A model generated the notes under the pieces. The model saw nothing but the letters and a program-made list of their open reading frames with translations, made no database searches and was not told where the DNA came from. Of a DNA stretch of 45,426 bases, positions 6,590 to 14,602 are shown one piece after another (within the stretch, counting starts at the first letter, position 1; every line of letters starts with the position of its first letter). The stretch is from a virus: IMG/VR virus record IMGVR_UViG_3300030329_001104, positions 1 to 45,426 of that record; one strand, written 5' to 3'. Made by a program: the position numbers and the translations under genes.

Positions 6590-8448
6590 TTTATTTCCTT
6601 TGTTTCGCCCCACGACTTACCTAGTTCTTGGTCCACTAATAGGGGAACTGCAAGCTCTACACAGTTCTCCATTATTCTTGCTACTGTGTTGGCTTGTTCA
6701 GTGTTCTCTATCGAAATATCTACTTCATCGTGAACTTGTAAGTGAGGAACTATTCCTTCCTCCCATAGGTCTAGCATAGCTAACTTTGTCATGTCAGCCG
6801 CAGAGCCTTGTATTAAACGATTTAATGCTTTGTAAGTGTATGCCCGTTTAAGGTCATCACCGTATTTTTCTCTTGCCTCCTCTAAGGGTAGAGGAGGAGT
6901 TCTTTCATAACGACTCTCCCATAAATCAAAACGGCATCGCCTGCCTGCAAAAGTTCTTATATATCCACGATCTATCGCTACTCTGGCACATTGATCTTGT
7001 AGAGCACGGATAAACGGAACCTTAGCGTGATACTTTTGAAACAGTTTTTCTGCGTCCAGATCATCTAGTCCGAGTTCTTTAATAAGTTTTTCCTTACCCA
7101 TTCCGTAGCTAAGTCCTAGATTAATCGTTTTAGCCTGTTTACGAGGGATATTAGCCATGTCTGCTACTATCTGGTGGAAGTCTGCCCCGTGTTGCCTATA
7201 CTCCTCTACGGCTTCCTTAGCCCCCGTTAAATGCATTTGGTTAGCGTAGTGTACGGTTAGTCTAGGCTCTTGTTGAGAGTAATCGAATACACCCCATTGA
7301 CACCCTTCCTCAGGAATGAATAGAGAGCGAATTAAATTACCTATCTCTGGATCTCTTGCAGGCACCTGTTGTAGATTAGGGTTGCTATAACTAAACCTAC
7401 CACTAACTGTGCCTCCACGATCGTTACGCATAGGATGTGCTTCCGCATGTATTCTCCCATTAAAAGAGTGTTCCATGATCATCTTATCAATAAATGTAGT
7501 CCTTGCCTTATTTAATTTCCTTGCCCTAACTATAAGTTGAGGCAATTCATGTTCATGAGACTCTAACCAATTCTTTTGGAAACTAGCCATACCTTTAGGA
7601 GTTCTAGGGTACCAAAGATCGTTTTTATCAAAAATATTTTGTAGAGAGGCATTTGCCCAAAGATTAACTTCAGCTCCGTACTTGCGTTTAATCTCTACTT
7701 GTATTTTTTGTTCTTCTTTTGATAGTTGCTCACTAACCTGTTCTGCTTTGTTTTCATCGACTCTCACCCCCCTCCATCTCATCTCAATAAGTAAAGGGAT
7801 TAACCTAGATTCCATTGTGAGTATTTTGTCTAGGTTTTGTTCCTGGATTTCGATTTTTAATTTATTCCAAAGTTTTAAAGTAAGTGCTGCATCCTGCTCG
7901 CCGTAAGGTCCAACATATTTTGCGGGTAGTTTATACATCTCTGACTTAGGGTTGATTCCGTAAGCAAGTGCTGCATCTTGTAATAATGATTCATCTTTTT
8001 GTTCATCACAATAGGCGCTTCCTAAATTGTCTAAAGAATAAGAGAATCTGTTTTCATCAATTAAAGGTGCGGCAATAATCGTGTCTTGTATTGTACCTTT
8101 TACATCGATTCCTTCCCTCCGTAACCATCCCACATCATAGAGTGCGTTATGAAAAATAACTTCTCGAGTGTTAGAAGAAAGTAAAGTCTTCAACCAACGT
8201 AAAACAATAGTCTCGTCTAAATTCCCTCCGCCTTCGTGCCGAATAGGAAAATAACCAGACCAGTTTTTAGTTGCTACGCCTACTCCTACAACATGTCCTC
8301 GACCTGTAGCCCATCCTGGACCACACGTCGTTAGATAAGGATCATAAGTTTCTAAATCTATAGCCACTGTTTCATTCTCAGGAAACTGAGGAAAAACATC
8401 GGGCACAGACCACGAACTTTCTGGAGTAAACATAGGTTTTTGAAACAT
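6586..8448 (-). CDS. polA: DNA polymerase, family A, with 3'-5' exonuclease domain
   Basis: 620 residues, without a 5'-nuclease domain, as usual for phage PolA. Exonuclease domain: DLE at 31-33 (Asp31, Glu33), HNALYD ending at Asp105, and YGEQD with Tyr182 and Asp186. Polymerase domain: motif A FDYSQQEPRLTVHYA with Asp389, motif B (O-helix) RKQAKTINLGLSYG at 436-449, and motif C VHDEVD with His573, Asp574, Glu575. All catalytic residues are present. The position equal to E. coli Phe762 is Leu444. The start overlaps the upstream stop (TAATG). It is the replicative polymerase of this phage and sits with nucleotide-metabolism genes. Confidence 0.97.
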   Translation of the reverse strand: MFQKPMFTPESSWSVPDVFPQFPENETVAIDLETYDPYLTTCGPGWATGRGHVVGVGVATKNWSGYFPIRHEGGGNLDETIVLRWLKTLLSSNTREVIFHNALYDVGWLRREGIDVKGTIQDTIIAAPLIDENRFSYSLDNLGSAYCDEQKDESLLQDAALAYGINPKSEMYKLPAKYVGPYGEQDAALTLKLWNKLKIEIQEQNLDKILTMESRLIPLLIEMRWRGVRVDENKAEQVSEQLSKEEQKIQVEIKRKYGAEVNLWANASLQNIFDKNDLWYPRTPKGMASFQKNWLESHEHELPQLIVRARKLNKARTTFIDKMIMEHSFNGRIHAEAHPMRNDRGGTVSGRFSYSNPNLQQVPARDPEIGNLIRSLFIPEEGCQWGVFDYSQQEPRLTVHYANQMHLTGAKEAVEEYRQHGADFHQIVADMANIPRKQAKTINLGLSYGMGKEKLIKELGLDDLDAEKLFQKYHAKVPFIRALQDQCARVAIDRGYIRTFAGRRCRFDLWESRYERTPPLPLEEAREKYGDDLKRAYTYKALNRLIQGSAADMTKLAMLDLWEEGIVPHLQVHDEVDISIENTEQANTVARIMENCVELAVPLLVDQELGKSWGETKEIK

Positions 8449-8762
8449 TATTTCTTTTTAACTCTCGTAACCTTAGTTTTCTTTTGCTTTGGTTTTTTGG
8501 ATTTTGCTTTAGGAGCTTTGCCGCCTACCCATGCTTCGTTCACGTCTGGAGTAGATTTATCATCTGCTACATACGTTCCTTTCTTAGTTCTAGCACGTTT
8601 TGGCTTAGCCTTAATAACAGGAGCGGTTTCAAACTTATCTAGTTCTACCTCTCCTGATTTTATAGCTTCCTCAATAATTTCCTCGTTCTTTTGTTTTTTA
8701 ACAGGTTTATCGTTGGCTACTGCCCACTTAAAGAACCCTGTAACTTTTTTCCATAAAGACAT
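8448..8762 (-). CDS. Lys-rich low-complexity protein, 104 residues
   Basis: The N-terminus MSLWKKVTGFFKWAVAND is an amphipathic helix; the rest is low complexity and strongly basic, ending KSKKPKQKKTKVTRVKKK. There is no folded domain to recognise. Basic tails like this commonly bind DNA or RNA. It lies directly ahead of the polymerase gene and is coupled to it, so a role at the replication site is possible but unproven. Confidence 0.65.
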   Translation of the reverse strand: MSLWKKVTGFFKWAVANDKPVKKQKNEEIIEEAIKSGEVELDKFETAPVIKAKPKRARTKKGTYVADDKSTPDVNEAWVGGKAPKAKSKKPKQKKTKVTRVKKK

Positions 8763-8764
8763 AA

Positions 8765-9121
8765 TTATATAACCTCCTCTCTGTTGTCTTCCACAGAATA
8801 ATCAACGTCGTCAACTGTTTCAGCAGAACCAGTTACTGTATTTGCTAATATTTCGTTCTCTACCAGAAGTAAATATCTGCGTAGATCTCTTATATCATCA
8901 AGTAGACCTGCCTCGCCAATGTAGACTTCGCCCGCTTCAAAGATATCCCAACCATGCTTTTCAGACTGGTGTTCAATTCTATCGAACTTACGTGCCAACA
9001 TCATAAAAGCACCGACGCCACCACGACGTTTCCAAGAGTCGCCATACGAGGTCTCAGCTTTTTGTAAAGCGTGTAGATCGTTTTGGGCAACCTCTTTCAT
9101 TGTTTCCCATTTATTGCTCAT
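8765..9121 (-). CDS. Phage YGDSWKRRGG-type protein, possibly nucleotide-modification associated
   Basis: 118 residues, mostly helical. The block SYGDSWKRRGGVGAFMMLAR (residues 25-44) and IRDLRRYLLLVENEIL belong to a family often found near phage nucleotide metabolism and DNA modification genes; it resembles DUF1599 (nucleotide modification associated domain 1), which is a tentative assignment. It overlaps the thymidylate-synthase-like gene by 11 bases, with AAAGGAGA before the ATG. The context supports a role with modified nucleotides. Confidence 0.65.
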   Translation of the reverse strand: MSNKWETMKEVAQNDLHALQKAETSYGDSWKRRGGVGAFMMLARKFDRIEHQSEKHGWDIFEAGEVYIGEAGLLDDIRDLRRYLLLVENEILANTVTGSAETVDDVDYSVEDNREEVI

Positions 9122-10163
9122 GAGTTTCTCCTTTTTCCGCGTTATTTAAAGTGTACGAAGTGTCTCGTTTGCGGATCCAGTCGAAACACGCCGTCATCCA
9201 ATCAAGCGCTTTTATTTTACTAACGGCTTGATATGAATCCATATAATTCCTTTGTTTGTGTTTAGTATAAGCAACCGTCATCGGTACCGCAATATCTTTA
9301 AACACAGGGTTCTCCCAAGTTGTATCGATTTGTATATCGTTGGGGTGATAATTAAAATACCTATATAATTCCCAGTGGAAAGTGTCTATATTAGTTATTA
9401 ATGGGAAAGGCTTATATCCGTCTATAAGCAGGTCGTAGGGGTTCTTTTTATAGCTAAAGGTATAGGGATCTATCTCTAACACCTTTAAACGCTCCCAGAC
9501 GTCGTTTAAATAGACGTGAAAGCTATCGCTAATCTGCCTATAGGTACCTATTTCTACGCCTATTGCTGTAGCTAAATACTCCTGTAAAACTGACATATGA
9601 ACCACGTTAGCTCCATAGGCTCCCCAAACCATATCGTTAGAGCGACAACATACAGTCATGTTTAATTTGCCCTCTCGTATTTTGAAATAAATATTAGTAT
9701 TACAAGGCACGTCTTTGCCGACCTTATTTAGATCCAAAACAGGATCCCACATTTGCAACACGCATCTCCTGTCTTCAGGATTTGTTTTTAACATCTGTAT
9801 AATAATATCGAGTTGGTCTTTATTAAAATAACTTTTCCAACGCCAACCGTAAGCTCCCCATAAAGTCTCCCCATCGTCTGAGAAGTCTTCCATGCTTTTA
9901 ACAAAATAGGTTAAGGGAGGTAGTTTATTACTGCCCTGCAACATCCATAGACTTTCTATGAGGTGAAAGAAAGGGTTAGCGTCTCTTTCTTTCAATAAAC
10001 ACACCCTCTCAAAAGGTTTGTTATAAACAGTGGTTACGGGTTCCAACGCCTCGTAAGTTGTGCCGTTTCTGCTCTCTTGTTCTCTAAAATTTGAAGAGTC
10101 TTGAAATAAATCAATGCCTAATAACAAGGCATCGTTTACATTTCTAGCATTTATAACTTTCAT
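9111..10163 (-). CDS. Thymidylate synthase-fold enzyme, possible dUMP hydroxymethylase
   Basis: 350 residues, longer than bacterial ThyA (about 264). The core aligns with ThyA: DRRCVLQMWDP, catalytic Cys154 in DVPCNT, the phosphate-binding Arg-Ser at 174-175, the nucleotide-recognition Asn186 in GANVVHMS, and ISDSFHVY. The Asn fits a uracil rather than cytosine substrate. The His usually after the catalytic Cys is Asn155, and the WGAYG context after RSND differs from LGLPFN of housekeeping ThyA. It may make dTMP or 5-hydroxymethyl-dUMP. The neighbouring thymine pyrophosphorylase homologue favours the second, but sequence alone cannot decide. Confidence 0.85.
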   Translation of the reverse strand: MKVINARNVNDALLLGIDLFQDSSNFREQESRNGTTYEALEPVTTVYNKPFERVCLLKERDANPFFHLIESLWMLQGSNKLPPLTYFVKSMEDFSDDGETLWGAYGWRWKSYFNKDQLDIIIQMLKTNPEDRRCVLQMWDPVLDLNKVGKDVPCNTNIYFKIREGKLNMTVCCRSNDMVWGAYGANVVHMSVLQEYLATAIGVEIGTYRQISDSFHVYLNDVWERLKVLEIDPYTFSYKKNPYDLLIDGYKPFPLITNIDTFHWELYRYFNYHPNDIQIDTTWENPVFKDIAVPMTVAYTKHKQRNYMDSYQAVSKIKALDWMTACFDWIRKRDTSYTLNNAEKGETHEQ

Positions 10164-10402
10164 AAAGTGTCCTGATACGCACCTACTAATTCATAGACCA
10201 TAGACTGTATATCTTCTTGGCTCAGTTGTGGAAGTTTCCTTTTTATAAAAGCAACCGCCATTTGTTCATTTGCTGCCACCTTTAAAAAGAAAGCCACTTC
10301 TAAAAACTGAGTGTAATAAATATCTATCAAATCTCCATGTTCTTCTAATAAAGAAACAATTCTTTCTTGCTCCTCTAGCGCTAGTTGGTTCATCTTGCCC
10401 AT
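10160..10402 (-). CDS. Small helical protein between base-modification genes, 80 residues
   Basis: Start ATG 10402 has AAGGAG seven bases upstream and overlaps the upstream gene by 13 bases; the stop overlaps the next start (ATGA). The product is all-helical in appearance (LALEEQERIVSLLEEHGDL, later EDIQSMVYELVGAYQDTL). No family recognised. Tight coupling on both sides suggests a partner subunit of one of its neighbours. Confidence 0.7.
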   Translation of the reverse strand: MGKMNQLALEEQERIVSLLEEHGDLIDIYYTQFLEVAFFLKVAANEQMAVAFIKRKLPQLSQEDIQSMVYELVGAYQDTL

Positions 10403-11316
10403 TTGCTTACTCCTTCTTCTAAATCTTCAACCAATGGAAGATCAGTATGTTTATAAATAGACCTTGTTCTTCCTTCTTTTTTATAAATACGTGAATATTT
10501 ATCAAATTCACAAAGTCCCCCTTCTACTTCTCTCATCTCAAATTTGCTATGAGGTATGAGAGAGCCGTTTAATCTTTCTTCTGTTGCTATTTTCCATAGC
10601 TTCTGCATTTCCTCGTTCCAGTTATGAGTTTTCTTAGAAAAACCTAAGTCTCTCCTTGTTAAACGATTAAGTCCTCGCATGGCTCCTGGACCTGCATTTG
10701 CCCAAGTAAGTATGTCTTTAGCGTCTTCTAATAAATAGGTGTGTCTTAGGTCGGTTACGACTTCATAAGACATAAAAGGACCCATGTAAGGATAATCTTT
10801 TAAAAGACTCCAAGTATGTTCTAAAGAAGCATTACCTTCTTCTCGTCTAGTTTCTAGTACATCGATTAAATACTGCCTATCTTTCCACATGTGGGAGACA
10901 CACTCAGCGACTCCTGTTACCTTATCCATTCGATTAGGTGTTTTAATGATGTAGGAACCAGTTACCCATTTATCCTGTTTAATTATTTCTTCTATAGCCT
11001 TCTTTCTATCCCATTCTAAATGCAGGTTATGTTTAAGTAATGTTCTTCCTGTTTCTATGTAGTTAAACCATCTAAATATGACAGTAGCCATTAAAACTTC
11101 ATGGCTATCTCTTAACGGTTCTCGTATATGCGTTTTAAACCAACGAGTAGTTCTATCATCTTCTCGAAACACTTGACAAAATTTAAACTCTTGAAGTATT
11201 GGGTCCTCTGTCCAAGGGGATTCTTCTTCAAGTTCCTCTTTTAGAACACGAATGTTCTCCCGTTCATGGAGCCAATAAAAGTATCGGTCTAATTCTTCTT
11301 CGTAGAACTCAGTCAT
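10390..11316 (-). CDS. Alpha-glutamyl/putrescinyl thymine pyrophosphorylase-like protein
   Basis: 308 residues. It carries hallmark blocks of the aGPT-pyrophosphorylase superfamily (clade 2/3 type): FKFCQVFREDDRTTRWF at residues 45-60, VIFRWFNYIETGRTLL, a GPFMSYEVVTDL block near residue 180, and a final TWANAGPGAMRGLNRL. In phages this family was linked by comparative genomics to hypermodified thymines such as alpha-putrescinyl- or alpha-glutamyl-thymine, made from 5-hydroxymethyl-uracil through a pyrophosphate intermediate. It is in an overlapping run with the ThyA-like enzyme and a methyltransferase. The hydroxymethyluracil DNA kinase expected in such a pathway is not in this window. Confidence 0.8.
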   Translation of the reverse strand: MTEFYEEELDRYFYWLHERENIRVLKEELEEESPWTEDPILQEFKFCQVFREDDRTTRWFKTHIREPLRDSHEVLMATVIFRWFNYIETGRTLLKHNLHLEWDRKKAIEEIIKQDKWVTGSYIIKTPNRMDKVTGVAECVSHMWKDRQYLIDVLETRREEGNASLEHTWSLLKDYPYMGPFMSYEVVTDLRHTYLLEDAKDILTWANAGPGAMRGLNRLTRRDLGFSKKTHNWNEEMQKLWKIATEERLNGSLIPHSKFEMREVEGGLCEFDKYSRIYKKEGRTRSIYKHTDLPLVEDLEEGVSKWAR

Positions 11317-12170
11317 TACTTCTTAATTAATCTCCATGCGCAGTTGTTAGCGTATTCTGGAAAAAATACTGCTGCCGCCATTCTAAAAAACTGTCTGCCA
11401 TACCTTTCCTGTAACATAAGTAACTGTTCAGTGGTCCAAACAGGACTACCACCAGAGTGTTCCAAGTTTTTCATAGCTTTCTTTAAATTAGGCAGTTGTA
11501 TAAACGTTCCTGTTACTGACTCTATGTGGAAGTTTCTTTCTAGTTCTTCTTTAAGCTCTTGAAAGCCCCACTCATACACATGGTCTTCTGGTAGTTTATC
11601 GTTTGACCCGTCGTGGTTAGGGGTGGAGACATACCCTATAGCGTTGGGTCGCATAACCCTAGCTACATCATCTAACCACGCAGGTACAAACTCTCGACCC
11701 ATGTGTTCGATAACTTCAGTAGACCAGAAAAAGTCTATACTTTCGTCCTCTAAATCAAACACAGGATTAACTGTTAAATCTTGTATTCTTATTTCACCAT
11801 TAAAATTCTTAAACCATGTTGCATCTTTTAATGGTTCTCCTCCTGTAGACCAGAAGGGATTTTCTAATTCACACGCAGGATCTATATCATATCCATAATA
11901 CGAACGGATAATATCCGACTTCTTGACCACATACGCCTTATATAAATTTCTAAGTGCCCAACACTCTCCGCAACCAACTTCTAAAGTATCGAGAGGTCTA
12001 CCTAAGACTTTCGCTTCTGTTATGCACATAGAAGAAATCTTATCGAAACGGCTCATGTGAGCGAGTTCGTCAGGTCTCCAATTTCCTAACACCCCTGCCG
12101 AAGCAAGATCCATTCTAGTATTTTTACTGTCGTTTTCGTTGACAGTTAATTTTTTTCTTATAGATGACAT
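11316..12170 (-). CDS. Class I SAM-dependent methyltransferase
   Basis: 284 residues with a Rossmann methyltransferase core: motif I LDTLEVGCGECWAL near residue 60, an acidic end of strand 2 (YYGYDIDPACE), and motif IV-like FFWSTEVIEHMGREFVP followed by ARVMRPNAIGYVSTPNHDG. There is no NPPY or PC motif, so it is not a standard adenine or cytosine DNA methylase. A small-molecule, tail-sugar or modified-base substrate fits better. It is the first gene behind promoter P6 and leads into the thymine-modification run. Confidence 0.8.
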   Translation of the reverse strand: MSSIRKKLTVNENDSKNTRMDLASAGVLGNWRPDELAHMSRFDKISSMCITEAKVLGRPLDTLEVGCGECWALRNLYKAYVVKKSDIIRSYYGYDIDPACELENPFWSTGGEPLKDATWFKNFNGEIRIQDLTVNPVFDLEDESIDFFWSTEVIEHMGREFVPAWLDDVARVMRPNAIGYVSTPNHDGSNDKLPEDHVYEWGFQELKEELERNFHIESVTGTFIQLPNLKKAMKNLEHSGGSPVWTTEQLLMLQERYGRQFFRMAAAVFFPEYANNCAWRLIKK

Positions 12171-12205
12171 TTTTTTCTCCTTTCTTTTAAAAAATTACCA
12201 ATTTA

Positions 12206-12234
12206 CTTTATCTTACAAGTATATGCAAAGTAAA
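12206..12234 (-). promoter_or_regulatory. Possible promoter P6
   Basis: Minus-strand TTTACT (12229-12234) followed by TTG, then ATAAAG or GATAAA at 16-17 bases. The -35 and the downstream leader AAAAGAAAGGAGAA match the family; the -10 is only moderate. It would drive the methyltransferase and the modification genes. Confidence 0.5.
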
Positions 12235-12240
12235 GAACTT

Positions 12241-13737
12241 TTACATCTGATAGCAGCGCGTTGTTTTGGGCTCTATTAGATATAAGTTTTTCTTAGTTCG
12301 CGTTACACCTACATAGAAAACTCTGTTTTCATCATCAGGGTTTTCTTGATAGTTTTTATAAACTCTTGTTGTTATATCGGTCAGCAACACTACGTTGGTT
12401 GCTTCCCCTCCTTTAGCGGCATGTATAGTGGATAGCCGTATTCTAGGTTGCTTAGTGATTTTTTCTCCTCGTCTAAGCATGGCTCGTATGTAGCTAAGTT
12501 CTTTAGGACTTAATAATGTAAAAACATCGTACCAGTGTCCGTCGGGTAAATCAGGAAACTGGTTCTTTAAATCTTGATACTGTAGTGTTATATCATTATC
12601 TAATAGATCGAGTTGTTTAGAGTTTTCTACCTTAATGTATTTGATAATATTAACACACTCATTTAAAGGTATTGCTTGTCCTTTTCGTAGTCTTTCCCAG
12701 TAAATCACAGCCCTCACCTTACTTTCTGGAATACTTGGTCTGCCTTTCACCTCAAAAAACCACCCCTCATTTCTACAATATTCGTCTACGCCCTCTAACA
12801 AATAATTAGTTCTTGCTAAAACTAACCACTCCCCGTGTTCCATGTTAACTAATTCTATGTTCGGCTCCCACCTAACCATGCCCTCCTCCTTTCTAGGGTT
12901 CCACTCTTTGTATATCCTGGACCTTACTTGTCCAATACATTGTTTGGCTACCTTGTGAACAGAAGAAGGTACACGGTAGGACTGCTTTAAGACAAGAGCA
13001 TTTTTAGAATTATTTATTAAATAATCTACATCGGCTCCTGCCCATTTATAAATGGCTTGGTCATCATCCCCCGCCACATAAATACGATCAGCTTTCTCTG
13101 CTAACTTACGCACAACCTTCCACTGTAATGGAGAAAGATCTTGAGCTTCATCAACAAACATAACATCTAATTTAGGCACGTCGCCTTTTTCAATAAACAT
13201 CTCAAGCATATCCGTATAATCAACTAGCAATCTATCTTCTTTAAATAACTTTAACCCTCTAGCATAACGTTCTAATTCAAACCAACCGACAGCGTCTTCT
13301 ACTTCGTGCCATTGATCTTCTAAAGGAACATTTCTCATACGGGCAAGGTTTTCTATAAAAGCCAAACGATCATCATGCGTCATGCCAAAGATATGCCCTT
13401 CGTCTGAGGTAGTTCTACCTGTTAACCTTAAATTAAGTTTCTCATTTAGATCGGTTATGTCTGATCTACTTATTACGCTTTCCCTCGTGAGACCTAATTG
13501 TCTAAACGCTAAAGAATGTAGAGTTCTAAAGAAAGGTAGGTCTTTGTTGGAGATATTAAACTTACGCATAGCTCTTTCTTTTCCCTCATTAACTGCCTTT
13601 TTAGTGAAGGTAAAAAATCCAATTCTATCAGGTTCTGTACCTTTTTCTAATTCATCTTCGATTAAACCAAGTAAGGTACTGGTTTTTCCAGTTCCAGGAG
13701 GTCCAAGAATAACTTGTGTGTGAATAGGAAGCGTCAT
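12241..13737 (-). CDS. UvrD/PcrA-like superfamily 1 DNA helicase
   Basis: 498 residues, shorter than cellular UvrD (about 720). Motifs in order: Walker A GPPGTGKT (12-19), Ia FFTFTKKAVNEG, II VDEAQD (DEAQD 196-200), III GDDDQAIYKWAGA, IV LKQSYRVP, V LSTIHAAKGGEATNVVL, and VI FYVGVTRTKKNLYL. All motifs needed for ATP hydrolysis and 3'-5' translocation are present, so it is likely active. It is coupled to the AlkB-like gene by a 4-base overlap. It may act as the replicative or recombination helicase, as no DnaB-type helicase is visible. Confidence 0.93.
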   Translation of the reverse strand: MTLPIHTQVILGPPGTGKTSTLLGLIEDELEKGTEPDRIGFFTFTKKAVNEGKERAMRKFNISNKDLPFFRTLHSLAFRQLGLTRESVISRSDITDLNEKLNLRLTGRTTSDEGHIFGMTHDDRLAFIENLARMRNVPLEDQWHEVEDAVGWFELERYARGLKLFKEDRLLVDYTDMLEMFIEKGDVPKLDVMFVDEAQDLSPLQWKVVRKLAEKADRIYVAGDDDQAIYKWAGADVDYLINNSKNALVLKQSYRVPSSVHKVAKQCIGQVRSRIYKEWNPRKEEGMVRWEPNIELVNMEHGEWLVLARTNYLLEGVDEYCRNEGWFFEVKGRPSIPESKVRAVIYWERLRKGQAIPLNECVNIIKYIKVENSKQLDLLDNDITLQYQDLKNQFPDLPDGHWYDVFTLLSPKELSYIRAMLRRGEKITKQPRIRLSTIHAAKGGEATNVVLLTDITTRVYKNYQENPDDENRVFYVGVTRTKKNLYLIEPKTTRCYQM

Positions 13738-14318
13738 AGTCCCGTTCTAAATGTCAAATTAATTCTCTGTCCTGTATTCTCCATCGCAGGGATTGAGTGG
13801 GTGCTGTTCATTTGTGAATGACCATCAAATATATAAACGTCTCCATGTTCTATCATGTAGTCTGTTTGATTCATGCAATCGTCCATTCCCTGTGTGTCTA
13901 TCTCGCTTGTATTACTTTCTTTTTTAATATCTTTATCGAACTGTCGCCACTGTAATATTCTAGCTGAGCCAAAAGAAACACCGACTACTAAATCATTTAA
14001 GGTGGGAACTGTATCAGAGTGGTGGGGTATACTAGAATCACCGCCCTCGTATAAACCACACAAACAAAAATTAAATCGTACAACTCTTTCAAGTTCTTTG
14101 GAGACCAGTAGTTCTGTCGCCATTTTTATGAGTTTCATTTCTTGTGTCCAAGCTTCGGGCTCATATTTTTTACCTGCATAATCAAAGGTTGCCGTGCCAT
14201 AACCTTTAGTGGGTCTTCCTTGTACTTCTCTACCGTCGAATACTCGGATAGTCGGTTCGTCCCAATCGGTTATCTCCACGTTATACTCTTTCAGAGCACC
14301 TTTTATAATTTTCATCAT
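13734..14318 (-). CDS. AlkB-like 2OG-Fe(II) dioxygenase
   Basis: Start taken at the tandem ATG 14318/14315, which overlaps the upstream stop; this gives 194 residues. The iron ligands are His100 and Asp102 (HHSD) and His174 (STHSIP). The 2-oxoglutarate end carries RINLTFR (185-191), which fits the AlkB hallmark RxNxTxR. An aromatic-rich substrate loop precedes it. AlkB proteins remove alkyl groups from nucleic acid bases by oxidation. In this DNA module, repair of phage DNA is the simple reading; action on a modified base is also possible. Confidence 0.88.
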   Translation of the reverse strand: MMKIIKGALKEYNVEITDWDEPTIRVFDGREVQGRPTKGYGTATFDYAGKKYEPEAWTQEMKLIKMATELLVSKELERVVRFNFCLCGLYEGGDSSIPHHSDTVPTLNDLVVGVSFGSARILQWRQFDKDIKKESNTSEIDTQGMDDCMNQTDYMIEHGDVYIFDGHSQMNSTHSIPAMENTGQRINLTFRTGL

Positions 14319-14602
14319 TTGTTTTTTGCTTGTTCCTCTAGCCAAGCATGAATTCCCTTGTCCCAAACCTCTTTAGTTACTCTCACTCCGTTAAAACGAT
14401 AAATCATTCCTTCGTCAGCCATGTTTTGAGTAACGTCTTTAAAGTTCCCTACGTCCTTATCCAGAAGATCGTAAATCAGTTGTTGTACTAACTCTTTAAG
14501 TTCGTTACGCGTTAGTAGTTGTTTAGAGTGTTTATTGTGATAAATATTACTTAAATGATTTCTTTCATCATCGTTTAACTCTATAGATACATTGGTTTTC
14601 AT
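14315..14602 (-). CDS. Hypothetical protein, possibly ribbon-helix-helix, 95 residues
   Basis: The first 45 residues (KTNVSIELNDDERNHLSNI, then a helix ending LLTRNELKELVQQLIYDLL) have the strand-helix-helix pattern of a ribbon-helix-helix DNA-binding domain. The C-terminal part contains DEGMIYRFNGVRVTKE and ends in Lys-rich residues. Overlaps the primase stop by 4 bases and the AlkB start by 4, so it is made with both. Domain call is tentative. Confidence 0.6.
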   Translation of the reverse strand: MKTNVSIELNDDERNHLSNIYHNKHSKQLLTRNELKELVQQLIYDLLDKDVGNFKDVTQNMADEGMIYRFNGVRVTKEVWDKGIHAWLEEQAKNK

